Shown: positions 24,775 to 33,589, counted from the first letter of the stretch. The stretch is DNA of 64,000 nucleotides from Nevskia sp964451925 (GCA_964451925.1 CAYVKA010000005.1:62001-126000), one strand, 5' to 3'. The notes: generated from the sequence alone by a model not told the origin. Numbers and translations are program-made.

Positions 24775-26395
24775 GGCGCTGCGCCGCTTGGGCGCCGGCC
24801 GCGCCCAGCATGTAGGACTTGTTGGCGGCGAAGAAGGCCTTGAACTGATCGGCCGGCAGCGCCTTGGAGAACAACCAGCCCTGCACGCAGTCCACTTTCA
24901 GTTGGCGCAGGTAGGTCAGCTGGGACGGCGTTTCCACGCCCTCGGCCACGGTTTTCAGCCGCAGCTTGCCGGCCATCTGCACGATGGTGTCGACCAGCCC
25001 GGCGGTGATCGATTCGGTTCCGATGGCGTCGATGAAGGTCTTGTCGATCTTCAGGTAGTCGAACGGGAAGCGGCTCAAGTATTTGAGGCTGGAGTAGCCG
25101 CTGCCGAAGTCGTCGATGGCGACCTGGGTGCCCATGGCGCGCAGGTTCTGCAGGATCTCCAGCGCCTTGTTGTCGTCGTTCATGATCAACTGGTGTTCAG
25201 TGACCTCGAACACGATCTGCGCCGGGCTGACCCGTGTGCCGAAGATCGACTTGATGTCGGCGAGCAGCCGCGAATCGCCGAAATGCTGCGGGCTGAGGTT
25301 GAGCGAGATATGAACGCCGGGATTGTCGCGCAGCAGCGCGCTCAGGTCGCTGACGATGCGCCGCATCAGCCACTTGGTCATCTCGACGATGAAGCCGCTT
25401 TCCTCCGCCGCCGTGATGAAGGTGTTGGGCATGATCACGCCGAGCTGCGGGTGATGCCAGCGCAGCAGGGCCTCGGCGCCGACGCAGGCGCCGCTGACGG
25501 TGTCCAGCATCGGCTGGTAGTAGACCTGGAACTGGCCTTCGGCCAGCGCGTCCTGCACGCTGGCGCTGACCGACAGCTGGTGCCGCGCCAGGTATAGCAG
25601 CAGCAGGAACAGCAGCGCCGAGGTGAACATGCCCAGGCTGCCGAAGATCAGGGCGTTCTGCTGCAGGTTGTGGCGCACCCAGGTCGGCGAGCCCACCGCG
25701 ATCACGCGGATCGGGTAGCGGCCGGACTTGAGCATGATGCGCTTGCCGGCCAGCTTGGCCAGCGGCACGGTGCCGTTCAGACCGAATTGCGACAGCAGCG
25801 CGCCGTCGTCGCGTTCGACCGCCAAGGTCACCTGGTCCTCGGCGGCATATTTGCGCACCGGTTCGCCCAGCAGCACCGGGTTCAGGTGCAGGCCGAACAT
25901 GGCATTGTCGGCGGCGCGGCGCTGGATGACGACGGACACCACGTTTTCCTGGGTCAGCTTGAGCGGCGGCGAGATGTGCACGCCCTGCGCCGGGATGACG
26001 CGGTTTTCGGCGTCGGTCACCGGTTGCCGCGACTTGCCGCTGGCGTTGCTGCTGCACACCAGGGTGCCGTCCACCACCAGGGTGGCTTCCTGGAAATAGA
26101 TCGACTCGAATGCGGTGCGGCGCAGTGCCTCGTGGGTGGCTTCGCTGCAGCGCGGCTCCACCGTCTGCGCCAGGCTGGACAGGGTGGAGTCGGCGGTGCC
26201 GAAGATCTCCTCGGCGCGGTCCAGCGCGGTGGAGGCATAGCGCGCCATCTGCGCGTTGGCTTCATCCTCGGTCTGGAACCAGGAGACGACGAGGAACGCG
26301 GCGGGCGGCAACAGGCCGACCAGGGCCACCAGGGCCAGCAGCAAAGTCTTGCGGCGGCGACCGGTCACGCCGAACATCCCCCTTAGCAATATCAT
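24767..26395 (-). CDS. EAL-domain c-di-GMP phosphodiesterase with periplasmic CSS-motif sensor
   Basis: The 542-residue protein has an N-terminal membrane helix (about 15-40), a periplasmic domain with the CSS motif (LVCSSNASG) and a second membrane helix (about 240-265). The cytoplasmic EAL domain (about 285-530) carries EALLRWHHP, NLSPQHF, the EVTE Glu and DDFGSGYSSL, the metal-binding loop-6 segment needed for activity. In E. coli CSS-EAL enzymes the CSS cysteines form a disulfide that DsbA/B redox state controls. The first ATG is used; another at 26375-26377 sits directly after AAGGGGG. It overlaps the voltage-sensor gene and diverges from the ETHE1-like gene. Confidence 0.9.
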   Translation of the reverse strand: MILLRGMFGVTGRRRKTLLLALVALVGLLPPAAFLVVSWFQTEDEANAQMARYASTALDRAEEIFGTADSTLSSLAQTVEPRCSEATHEALRRTAFESIYFQEATLVVDGTLVCSSNASGKSRQPVTDAENRVIPAQGVHISPPLKLTQENVVSVVIQRRAADNAMFGLHLNPVLLGEPVRKYAAEDQVTLAVERDDGALLSQFGLNGTVPLAKLAGKRIMLKSGRYPIRVIAVGSPTWVRHNLQQNALIFGSLGMFTSALLFLLLLYLARHQLSVSASVQDALAEGQFQVYYQPMLDTVSGACVGAEALLRWHHPQLGVIMPNTFITAAEESGFIVEMTKWLMRRIVSDLSALLRDNPGVHISLNLSPQHFGDSRLLADIKSIFGTRVSPAQIVFEVTEHQLIMNDDNKALEILQNLRAMGTQVAIDDFGSGYSSLKYLSRFPFDYLKIDKTFIDAIGTESITAGLVDTIVQMAGKLRLKTVAEGVETPSQLTYLRQLKVDCVQGWLFSKALPADQFKAFFAANKSYMLGAAGAQAAQRHG

Positions 26396-26519
26396 ATTGT
26401 TGAACGCTGAAGCTCAAGCATACCGCGAGGCATGGCGCTGTGCCGTGCGGAATGGCGCCGCCGCTGTCGTATATTTCAACGATTGATTGTTCCACGATCC
26501 CCTGAACCGGAAATCCACA

Positions 26520-27206
26520 ATGCTGTTCCGCCAACTGTTCGATGCGGAGTCCTCCACCTATACCTACCTCCTGGCGGCGCGGGCCGGCGGCGAGGCCCTG
26601 CTGATCGATCCGGTGCGGGGGCAGACGGCGCTGTACCTGCAGTTGATCGGGGAACTGGGGCTGAAGCTGGTGATCGCCCTCGATACCCACACCCATGCCG
26701 ATCACATCACCGCCCTGGGCGACCTGCGCGGCGCCACCGCCTGCGTCACCATGATGGGCGAGCGCACCCGCGCCGAGTGCGTGTCGGCGCAGTTCCGCGA
26801 CGGCGAGGTCTTGCGCTGCGACGGCCTCGAACTGCGCGCGCTGTACACGCCGGGACATACCGACGAATCGTTCAGCCTGGTCGGCGAGGACCGCGTCTTC
26901 ACCGGTGATGCGCTGCTGATCCGCAGCACCGGCCGCACCGATTTCCAGAACGGCGACGCGCGCGCCTCCTACGACTCGATCTTCAACAAGCTGCTGCGGT
27001 TGCCGGATCACACCCTGGTGTACCCGGCGCACGACTACCGCGGCTGCACCGTCTCCACCATCGGCGAGGAACGGCGCTGCAATCCGCGCCTGCAGGTGGC
27101 TTCGGAAGCTGAATACGTGCAGCTGATGAACAGCCTGCGCCTGCCCAGCCCGAAGCTGATGGACGTGGCGGTGCCGGCCAACCTGCGCTGCGGGCGCGCG
27201 GCGTAG
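26520..27206 (+). CDS. ETHE1-like persulfide dioxygenase (MBL fold)
   Basis: The 228-residue enzyme has DTHTHADH (His57, His59, Asp61, His62), TPGHTDES, FTGDALLIRSTGRTDFQNGDA and PAHDYRGCTVSTI. All are typical of ETHE1-type sulfur dioxygenases that oxidise glutathione persulfide to sulfite with Fe(II). It is closer to human ETHE1 in pattern than the Blh-type paralogue at 19419. The ATG at 26520 is preferred to an earlier in-frame start at 26487. Downstream come a FadL porin and a second YeeE/YedE pair on the same strand, forming a second sulfur locus without its own visible regulator. Confidence 0.92.
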   Translation: MLFRQLFDAESSTYTYLLAARAGGEALLIDPVRGQTALYLQLIGELGLKLVIALDTHTHADHITALGDLRGATACVTMMGERTRAECVSAQFRDGEVLRCDGLELRALYTPGHTDESFSLVGEDRVFTGDALLIRSTGRTDFQNGDARASYDSIFNKLLRLPDHTLVYPAHDYRGCTVSTIGEERRCNPRLQVASEAEYVQLMNSLRLPSPKLMDVAVPANLRCGRAA

Positions 27207-27416
27207 CCACGCAGCCGCTTCGTTCCGCATGGTGCTAACCGGGCCTTCTAAGGCGCCGGCGGCGATATGCCATAAACCATCTATAGATAGCCCGACAAAG
27301 TCTCGAACAGCCGTATTCAGCGTACGGCGGCGTACCTATGATGGCCCCCGCATTTGAGACGGGTGGGGGCCGCACGGCGCTCCCAACCATACCTAAAACA
27401 CGGTTCAGGGGGCGGG

Positions 27417-28763
27417 ATGTCGAGCAGGCGATATGCGGCGGTCGCGTTGACGGTGCTGGGCCTGGCCACGGGTCAGGCGCAGGCCACCAACGGCTATTTC
27501 ATGCACGGTTACGGCACCGCGTCCAAGGCGATGGGCGGGGTGGGCTATGCCTTGCCGCAGGATTCGCTGGTGGTGGCCACCAATCCGGCCGGTCTGACCC
27601 TGGTCGGCGACCGCTATGATTTCGGCGTCGACTGGTTCATCCCGCGCCGCGCCTCGCAGATCGAGGGCAACAGCAGCATCGCCACGCTGCTCAGCGGCCG
27701 CAGCGCCAACGGCCAGTACGACGGCAACGGCATCAAGAACTTCTATATCCCCGCCTTCGGCTACAGCCTGCGCTTCAACCAGGTGTTCAGCGCCGGCATT
27801 GCCATGTACGGCAACGGCGGCCTCAACACCGATTACAGCCGCAATCCGTTCGGCGCCTTCCAGCTCAGCGGCACGCCGCGCAACGCCGGGGTGAACCTGG
27901 AGCAGCTGTTCATCGCCCCCTCGCTGTCGATCCGCCTCAGCGAGCACCAGTCGGTCGGCGTGTCGCTGGACGTGGCCTACCAGATGTTCAAGGCCTACGG
28001 CCTGCAGGCCTTCGCCCTGAAGGGCTTTCCCTCGGCACAGCTGGCGCTGGTGGGGCCGTTCTCGATCGCGCCGGACAATGTCACCGACAAAGGCTATGCC
28101 CGCTCCTGGGGCCTGGGCTACCGGCTCGGCTACCTGGCCGAGCCGTTCGAGGGCTTCACCGTCGGCGCCAGCTGGCAGCCGAAGATCCATATGCAGCGCT
28201 TCCGCCAGTATGAAGGCCTGTTTGCCGGCCACGGCAGCTTCGACGTGCCGGCTAATTTCGGCGGCGGCGTGGCCTACCGCTGGCGCAAGACCATCGTGGT
28301 CTCCGCCGACGTGCAGCGCATCATCTACAGCAGCGTCGAGTCGGTGGGCAACAGCCTGCAGCCGTTCGTCGACGGCGTGAAGCTCGGTGCCGACGGCGGC
28401 CCCGGCTTCGGCTGGCGCAACATGACGGTGTACAAGTTCGGCGCCGGTTGGCGCCCGGTGAAGCCGCTGCAACTGATGGCCGGCTACAGCTACGGCCGCC
28501 AGCCGGTGCCGCAGGACCAGACGCTGTTCAACATCCTGGCGCCGGGCGTGATCACCCGCCACTACACCGCCGGCGCGCTGCTCAGCCTGGGCGGCGGCTA
28601 CGAGGCCAGCGTTTACTACATGCGCGCGCCGGAAAACCGGGTCTACGGCCAGAACTCGATTCCCAACAACGGCCTGCTGCCGCCCGGCAGCTTCGGCGGT
28701 GGCGAAGCCAACGTGCGCTTGAAGGAGCAAGCCGTCGGTGTGTCGCTGGCGGTGCGCTTCTGA
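27417..28763 (+). CDS. FadL/OmpP1/TodX-family outer membrane transport protein
   Basis: The 448-residue protein has a signal peptide (cleavage AQA-TN near residue 24) and then the NGYFMHGYGTASKAMGGVGYALPQDSLVVATNPAGL segment that forms the FadL N-terminal plug. Amphipathic beta-strands continue to a C-terminal Phe (LAVRF), the outer-membrane assembly signal. FadL porins pass hydrophobic solutes through a lateral gate. Its place between a persulfide dioxygenase gene and YeeE/YedE genes hints at a hydrophobic sulfur cargo, but a fatty-acid role is equally possible. CAGGGGG precedes the ATG at 27417. The 210-base gap upstream holds an ATCTATAGAT palindrome near 27278. Confidence 0.88.
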   Translation: MSSRRYAAVALTVLGLATGQAQATNGYFMHGYGTASKAMGGVGYALPQDSLVVATNPAGLTLVGDRYDFGVDWFIPRRASQIEGNSSIATLLSGRSANGQYDGNGIKNFYIPAFGYSLRFNQVFSAGIAMYGNGGLNTDYSRNPFGAFQLSGTPRNAGVNLEQLFIAPSLSIRLSEHQSVGVSLDVAYQMFKAYGLQAFALKGFPSAQLALVGPFSIAPDNVTDKGYARSWGLGYRLGYLAEPFEGFTVGASWQPKIHMQRFRQYEGLFAGHGSFDVPANFGGGVAYRWRKTIVVSADVQRIIYSSVESVGNSLQPFVDGVKLGADGGPGFGWRNMTVYKFGAGWRPVKPLQLMAGYSYGRQPVPQDQTLFNILAPGVITRHYTAGALLSLGGGYEASVYYMRAPENRVYGQNSIPNNGLLPPGSFGGGEANVRLKEQAVGVSLAVRF

Positions 28764-28820
28764 TGAATCGCAAGCGATACGGGGCGCATCGGCCAGGGTC
28801 GGCAATACAGGAGCAGGCGG

Positions 28821-29228
28821 ATGTATCTACAGGCGGTTGAAGGCGGTTTGCTGATCGGGTTCGCGGCTTCGCTGCTGCTGCTCGGCAGCGGCCAGATCGC
28901 CGGCATCAGCGGCGTGCTCGGCAGCGTGGTGGAAGGGCGTCCGGGCCGCTGGCGCTGGGCCTTTCTCGGCGGCCTGCTGGCGGCGGTGCTGCTGGTGCGC
29001 CTGGCGGGCGGGGCGGTGCCGGGGCGGCTGGCGCTGGGCTGGCCGCTGATCATCGTCTCGGGGCTGCTGGTGGGCTTCGGCACCCGGCTCGGCTCCGGCT
29101 GCACCAGCGGCCACGGCTTGTGCGGCCTGGGCAACCTGTCGACGCGTTCGCTGGTGGCGACGCTGATCTTCATGCTGGTGGCGATGGTCACGGTGTTCGT
29201 GGTGCGTCACCTGCTGGCGGGAGGCTGA
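28821..29228 (+). CDS. YeeE/YedE family half-transporter, PmpA-like (second copy)
   Basis: The 135-residue membrane protein has the same hallmark segment as the copy at 18618 (GSGCTSGHGLCGLGNLSTRSLVATL, two Cys) and the opening GGLLIGFAASLLLLGSGQIAGISG. It is the first half of a split YeeE-type thiosulfate or sulfur-compound importer. AGGAG lies seven bases upstream. Its stop is one base from the start of the PmpB-like gene, so the halves are made together. It follows the FadL gene by 57 bases. Confidence 0.88.
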   Translation: MYLQAVEGGLLIGFAASLLLLGSGQIAGISGVLGSVVEGRPGRWRWAFLGGLLAAVLLVRLAGGAVPGRLALGWPLIIVSGLLVGFGTRLGSGCTSGHGLCGLGNLSTRSLVATLIFMLVAMVTVFVVRHLLAGG

Positions 29229-29229
29229 A

Positions 29230-29706
29230 ATGGGCACCAAGCTGCGCAGTGTCGTTCCTTTCCTGTCCGGGCTGATTTTCGGCCTGGGACTGATCCGCTC
29301 CGGCATGACCGATCCGCAGCGCATCCTCTCCTTCCTGGACCTGGCCGGCGCCTGGAATCCCTCTATGGCCCTGGTGATGGGCGGGGCCATCGCGGTGACC
29401 CTGCCGGCCTTCACCTACGTGCGCCTGCGTGGGCATCGCGTGGCTGGCGAGGCGATCAAGCTGCCGGAGCGCAAGACCATCACCCCGCGCCTGCTCGCCG
29501 GCAGTGCCCTGTTCGGCATCGGCTGGGGGCTCAGCGGTGTCTGCCCCGGGCCGGGCATCCTCATCGCCCTGAACGGCCTGTTGAGCGGCGCCTGGGCGCC
29601 GCTGCTGTTCCTGCTCAGCATGTTGGCCGGGATGCTGCTGTATCGGGCCTGGGACCGGCGCGCGCCGGCCAGCTTGCCCGGCACGCCGCAGGCGAGCGGC
29701 CTGTGA
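29230..29706 (+). CDS. YeeE/YedE (DUF6691) family half-transporter, PmpB-like (second copy)
   Basis: The 158-residue protein matches the second half of YeeE-like transporters: GLIFGLGLIRSGMTDPQRILSFLDL and GIGWGLSGVCPGPGILI with the conserved G-x-C-P-G-P Cys. It is clearly paralogous to the product of 18155-18610, sharing the DPxxxLxFLDLAGxWxPSxALVMGGAIAV block. It probably forms one pore with the upstream PmpA-like protein in the inner membrane. A secreted SCP2-like gene follows 37 bases later. Confidence 0.87.
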   Translation: MGTKLRSVVPFLSGLIFGLGLIRSGMTDPQRILSFLDLAGAWNPSMALVMGGAIAVTLPAFTYVRLRGHRVAGEAIKLPERKTITPRLLAGSALFGIGWGLSGVCPGPGILIALNGLLSGAWAPLLFLLSMLAGMLLYRAWDRRAPASLPGTPQASGL

Positions 29707-29743
29707 GCGGCGCACCTTCACGTTCACCCAATCCGGAAAAACC

Positions 29744-30271
29744 ATGAGCAAGAAGTTGTACTGGCTGGGCCTTGCGCTGGCCTTCACCAACGCCGCCGCC
29801 GAGGCCCCGCCGGTGCTGCTGTCGCCGCAGTGGGCCGGGCAGTTCTGCCAGGCCTGGAACCAGGACCCGGTACTGACCCGCAAACTGGTCGACACCAAGT
29901 GGATCGGCAACGACAAGGGGCGCGGCTTCAAGATCGTGCAGATCTATCGCACCGACTGCGAGGACAGCCCGTACGTCGAACTGCGCCTGCAACAGAAGGA
30001 CGGCGTCGCGCAATGCGTCTACGGCGGCGCCGCGCAGTCGACCAAGCCGGATCTCGACGTCGACTACATCATGAACGCCTATACCAAGCGCTGGGTTGAG
30101 ATGGGCAAGGGCGAATATGGCCCGATGAAGGGCATGATGAGCGGCCGCCTCAAGTTCGACGGTCCGATGTTCGAGGCCATGAACAACATGGGGCCGTTCG
30201 AAAGCTTCCTGCTCCTGGTGGGCAAGGTGCCCGGCGACGCCGGGCAGTGCCCGTCCACGTCAGGGCGCTGA
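29744..30271 (+). CDS. Secreted SCP2-like protein, possible sterol/lipid carrier
   Basis: The 175-residue protein has a short signal peptide (cleavage AAAE or AEA near residue 20). The middle is a charged alpha/beta domain (FKIVQIYRTDCEDSPYVELRLQ). It ends with MGKGEYGPMKGMMSGRLKFDGPMFEAMNNMGPFESFL, a pattern seen in SCP-2 sterol-transfer domains where a glycine-rich lipid-binding strand is followed by a helix. A periplasmic SCP2-like domain in a sulfur operon is unusual. The assignment is by eye and moderate; the alternative is an unnamed periplasmic protein. It converges on selO. Confidence 0.6.
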   Translation: MSKKLYWLGLALAFTNAAAEAPPVLLSPQWAGQFCQAWNQDPVLTRKLVDTKWIGNDKGRGFKIVQIYRTDCEDSPYVELRLQQKDGVAQCVYGGAAQSTKPDLDVDYIMNAYTKRWVEMGKGEYGPMKGMMSGRLKFDGPMFEAMNNMGPFESFLLLVGKVPGDAGQCPSTSGR

Positions 30272-30287
30272 CGCGACTTGCCGCATT

Positions 30288-31790
30288 TCAGGATGAGCAG
30301 CTGACTTCGATGTGCCGCATCGAAGCCGGTGGCTCGGCGGCGTAGGCTTCCATGCCGGGCTGCTCGTCGAACGGCTTCTGCAGCAGCTGGAACAATCTAT
30401 CGATCTCGTCGTAACGGCCTGCCTGCGCCTGCTCGATGGCAGCCTGCACCAGGTGGTTGCGCAGCACGTACCTGGGATTGACCGCGTTCATGCGCGCGGC
30501 GCGCTCGGCGTCGTCCGAGGATTCCGAGCGCAAGCGCGCGCGGTAGTCGGCCACCCAGGCGTCGAAGGCGGCAAGGTCGGCGATTTCGTCGCGGATGCCG
30601 TGAGCCGGTTCGTCGTGATCGGTGCGCAGGCGGCTGAGGTGGCGGAAGCTGCGGCTGAAGTCGGAATGGCCCTGGTGCAGGATGCCGAGGAAGCGGTTGA
30701 CCAGTTCGGGATCGTCCTCGCGCGCCTCGCGCAATCCCAGCTTGGCGGTCCACAGCCGCGTCATGGCCTCGCCGTAGGCCGGCGGGTAGCGGTCGAGGAT
30801 GGCGTTGGCGATCTCCACCGCCTGTTCCGGCTGTTCCGCCAGCAGTGGCAGCATCGCCTGCAGCAGGCGCGAGCAGTTCCAGTAGCCGATCTTCGGCTGC
30901 TGGTCGTAGGCATAGCGCCCGGCTTCGTCGCTGTGGTTGCAGATATGGTGGGCGTCGAAGGCGTCGATGAAGCCATAGGGCCCGTAGTCCAGGGTCAGGC
31001 CCAGGATGGAAAAGTTGTCGGTGTTCATCACCCCGTGGCAGAAGCCCACCGACTGCCATTGCGCCATCAGGCGCGCGGTGCGCTCGACCACCTCGGTCAG
31101 CCAGGCTTGGAAGCGGTCGTCGCGTCCGGCGAACTGGGGGAAGTGTTCGGCGATGACGTGGTCGGCCAGCGGGCCAAGTTGCTGGTGCTGCTTCTGGTAG
31201 TAGAAGAACTCGAAGTGGCCGAAACGGATGAAGCCGGACGCGGTGCGGCAGACCACTGCGGCGGTTTCCAGCGTCTCGCGCCGCACCGGCGCGGGCGAGC
31301 CGACCAGGCTCAGCGCGCGGGTGGTGGGGATGCCGAGGGCGTGCATCGCCTCCGACGCCAGGTATTCGCGGATCGAGGAGCGCAGCACGGCGCGGCCGTC
31401 GGCGAAACGCGACCACGGCGTCTGCCCGCCGCCCTTGAGCTGCAATTCCCAGCGGCCGCCGTCGCGGCCTTGCAATTCGGCGATGAGGTGGGCGCGGCCG
31501 TCGCCCAGCTGCGGCACCAGCACGCCGAACTGGTGGCCGGCGTAAACCGAGCTGATCGGCGCGTAGCCCGGCCAGGGAAGGTTGCCGGACATGACGGCGG
31601 TGAATTCCGGGCCGGTGCTGTCGACGCCGATCTGCTGCGCCAGAGCGGTGTTCACGTGCAGCAGTTGCGGCTCCGGCAGAGGCGTGGTGGCGACCTCGGC
31701 TGCGTAGCGCTCGCCCAGGGCGGCGTAGCGGCGCGCTTGCGGCAGCAGCGGGGTCGGGGATGCGGGTGCGGCGCCATTGGCGGTGTTCAT
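30288..31790 (-). CDS. selO: Protein adenylyltransferase SelO (YdiU)
   Basis: The 500-residue pseudokinase transfers AMP from ATP to protein Ser, Thr or Tyr residues, in E. coli on redox enzymes. Recognisable are YAGHQFGVLVPQLGDGRAHLIAEL, LQLKGGGQTPWSR with the catalytic Lys, HGVMNTDNFSILG (the inverted active site) and DYGPYGFIDAF. The C-terminal CSS near the end (SCSS) fits the Cys that in E. coli SelO controls activity by disulfide formation. Its ATG overlaps the TGA of the NDH-2 gene (ATGA), so the two are translated together. Confidence 0.95.
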   Translation of the reverse strand: MNTANGAAPASPTPLLPQARRYAALGERYAAEVATTPLPEPQLLHVNTALAQQIGVDSTGPEFTAVMSGNLPWPGYAPISSVYAGHQFGVLVPQLGDGRAHLIAELQGRDGGRWELQLKGGGQTPWSRFADGRAVLRSSIREYLASEAMHALGIPTTRALSLVGSPAPVRRETLETAAVVCRTASGFIRFGHFEFFYYQKQHQQLGPLADHVIAEHFPQFAGRDDRFQAWLTEVVERTARLMAQWQSVGFCHGVMNTDNFSILGLTLDYGPYGFIDAFDAHHICNHSDEAGRYAYDQQPKIGYWNCSRLLQAMLPLLAEQPEQAVEIANAILDRYPPAYGEAMTRLWTAKLGLREAREDDPELVNRFLGILHQGHSDFSRSFRHLSRLRTDHDEPAHGIRDEIADLAAFDAWVADYRARLRSESSDDAERAARMNAVNPRYVLRNHLVQAAIEQAQAGRYDEIDRLFQLLQKPFDEQPGMEAYAAEPPASMRHIEVSCSS

Positions 31791-33067
31791 GGCGTGCGCT
31801 GCTCCGCCGCCGGGTCCGAGCCGACGATAAGCCGCGCGCCGCGGCTGAAGGTGATGTATTCGAACAGCCACTGCAGCGCCACCAGCATGCGGTTGCGGGC
31901 GCCGATCAGGAAGTAGACGTGGGCCACACCCCACAGCATCCAGGCGGTGAAGCCTTTCATGCGCAGCCAGCCGAAATCGATCACCGCGGTGTTGCGCCCG
32001 ATGGTGGCGAGGTTGCCGAAATGGCGGTAGCGGAACGGGCCCGGCCGGGGCTTGCCGCCGACTGCGGCGCGGATCAGGCCTGCGACGTAGACGCCGGCCT
32101 GCTTCGCCGCCGGGGCGATGCCCGGTACGGGCTTGCCGTTCTCCAGCAGCAGCGAGGTGTCGCCGATGGCGAAAATATGATCATGCTGCGGCACCGACAG
32201 GTCGGGCAGCACCTGCACCCGGCCGGCACGATCGGCCTGCGCGCCGAGCCAGCGCGCGGCGGGCGAGGCGGCGACGCCCGCGGCCCACAGGATGGTGGCG
32301 GCTTCGAGCCGCTCGCCGGAGGCGGTGACGCCGGATTGATCGCACTCCATCACCTGCTTGCCCAGCCAGACTTCCACGCCCATGCGCTCCAACGCCTGGC
32401 GGGCGTAGTCCGACAGCTCCGGCGGAAAGGCGCCGAGCACGCGCGGCGCGCCCTCGATCAGCACAATGCGTGCGTCGCGCGGGTCGATGGCGTGGAAATC
32501 CGAGGCCAGGGCTTTCTTCGACAGCTCGGCGATGGCGCCGGCCAACTCCACTCCGGTGGGGCCGGCGCCGATGATGGCGAAGGTCATCAGGCGGCGGCGC
32601 TCGGCCGGGTCCGCGGTGTTCTCGGCCCGCTCAAAGGCCAGCAGGATGCGGCGGCGGATCAGCGTGGCGTCGTCGATGCGCTTCAGGCCCGGAGCGATGG
32701 GCGCCCAGCGGTCGTTGCCGAAGTAATTGTGGGTGGCCCCGGTGGCGAGGATCAGCCAATCGTATGGCAGCCGCCGGCCGTCGCCGAGTTGCGCCTCGCG
32801 CCGCTGCGTGTCGATGCCGGTCACCTCGCCCAGCAGTACCCGCGCGTTGGCCTGGCTACGCAGGATGCTGCGCACCGGCCAGGCCACGTCGGAAGGGTTG
32901 AGGCCGGCGGTGGCCACCTGGTACAGCAGCGGCTGGAACAGGTGGAAGTTGCGCCGGTCCACCACCGTCACATCGACCGGGGCGCCGGCCAGCGCGCGCG
33001 CAGCGCTGAGCCCGCCGAAGCCCGCGCCGACGATCAGTACCTGCGGCCTGGAGGTGTTTGCTGGCAT
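31787..33067 (-). CDS. ndh: Type II NADH dehydrogenase (NDH-2)
   Basis: The 426-residue flavoprotein has two Rossmann motifs, VGAGFGGLSA near the N-terminus for FAD and IGAGPTGVELAG near residue 165 for NADH. The family segments HLFQPLLYQVATAGL, FAIGDTSLL and PAAKQAGVYVAGLI are also present. It oxidises NADH and reduces quinone at the inner face of the membrane without pumping protons; the hydrophobic C-terminal stretch (WLRMKGFTAWMLWGVAHVYFLIGARNRM) is the membrane anchor. The start at 33067 gives the standard N-terminus. The stop overlaps the selO start. It diverges from the DUF1244 gene. Confidence 0.93.
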   Translation of the reverse strand: MPANTSRPQVLIVGAGFGGLSAARALAGAPVDVTVVDRRNFHLFQPLLYQVATAGLNPSDVAWPVRSILRSQANARVLLGEVTGIDTQRREAQLGDGRRLPYDWLILATGATHNYFGNDRWAPIAPGLKRIDDATLIRRRILLAFERAENTADPAERRRLMTFAIIGAGPTGVELAGAIAELSKKALASDFHAIDPRDARIVLIEGAPRVLGAFPPELSDYARQALERMGVEVWLGKQVMECDQSGVTASGERLEAATILWAAGVAASPAARWLGAQADRAGRVQVLPDLSVPQHDHIFAIGDTSLLLENGKPVPGIAPAAKQAGVYVAGLIRAAVGGKPRPGPFRYRHFGNLATIGRNTAVIDFGWLRMKGFTAWMLWGVAHVYFLIGARNRMLVALQWLFEYITFSRGARLIVGSDPAAEQRTP

Positions 33068-33220
33068 GGTGAGTGCAATGGGGATGGCGGAGACGGTTTG
33101 CAATGAGTTTGCCGCAAAGTGGCCGCCGCCGTTTGCGCCCGGCATTGCCCTGGAGGCGCCACAGCGCGCAAAATCCCGGCCGTTGGAATCACAACAACAC
33201 TCCGGGGCGGGCCGAGGGAT

Positions 33221-33499
33221 ATGGACCAGCGAACGCAGGACAGCATCGACGCCGCCGTGCTGCGCCGTCTGCTGCAACATCTGGACAGCCGCAAAGACGT
33301 GCAGAACATCGACCTGATGAACCTGGCCGGGTTCTGCCGCAATTGCCTGTCGAAGTGGTACGGCGAGGCGGCGCGCCAGGCCGGGATCGAGGTGGCCGAC
33401 GAGGCCGCGCGCGAGCGGGTCTACGGCATGCCGTACGCCGAGTGGAAAAAGCTGTATCAGCTGGAGACTGGCGCCGCACAGAAGGCGGCAAAGCCATGA
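33221..33499 (+). CDS. DUF1244 family small protein
   Basis: The 92-residue protein has the DUF1244 signature around residues 13-62: VLRRLLQHLDSRKDVQNIDLMNLAGFCRNCLSKWY and YGMPYAEWKKLYQ. The FCRNC pair (CxxC) suggests metal or redox chemistry, but the family function is unknown. It is cytoplasmic, with no signal peptide. The ATG at 33221 is preceded by GAGGG. It diverges from NDH-2 and no partner gene is adjacent on its strand. Confidence 0.85.
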   Translation: MDQRTQDSIDAAVLRRLLQHLDSRKDVQNIDLMNLAGFCRNCLSKWYGEAARQAGIEVADEAARERVYGMPYAEWKKLYQLETGAAQKAAKP

Positions 33500-33589
33500 A
33501 TCTGTGGCCTGGCCGCCAACCGATTCCCCGCCGCAGCCATGCGGCACTGGGGGGCGATCGCCGGGCGGCAGCCCGGGGGCTTTCCCGGG

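Noticed and set aside
26396..26519. A BigR-like operator in front of the ETHE1-like gene
   Set aside because: ATATTTCAAC/GATTGATTGTT elements are AT-rich but form no convincing palindrome like the one at 19399-19412.
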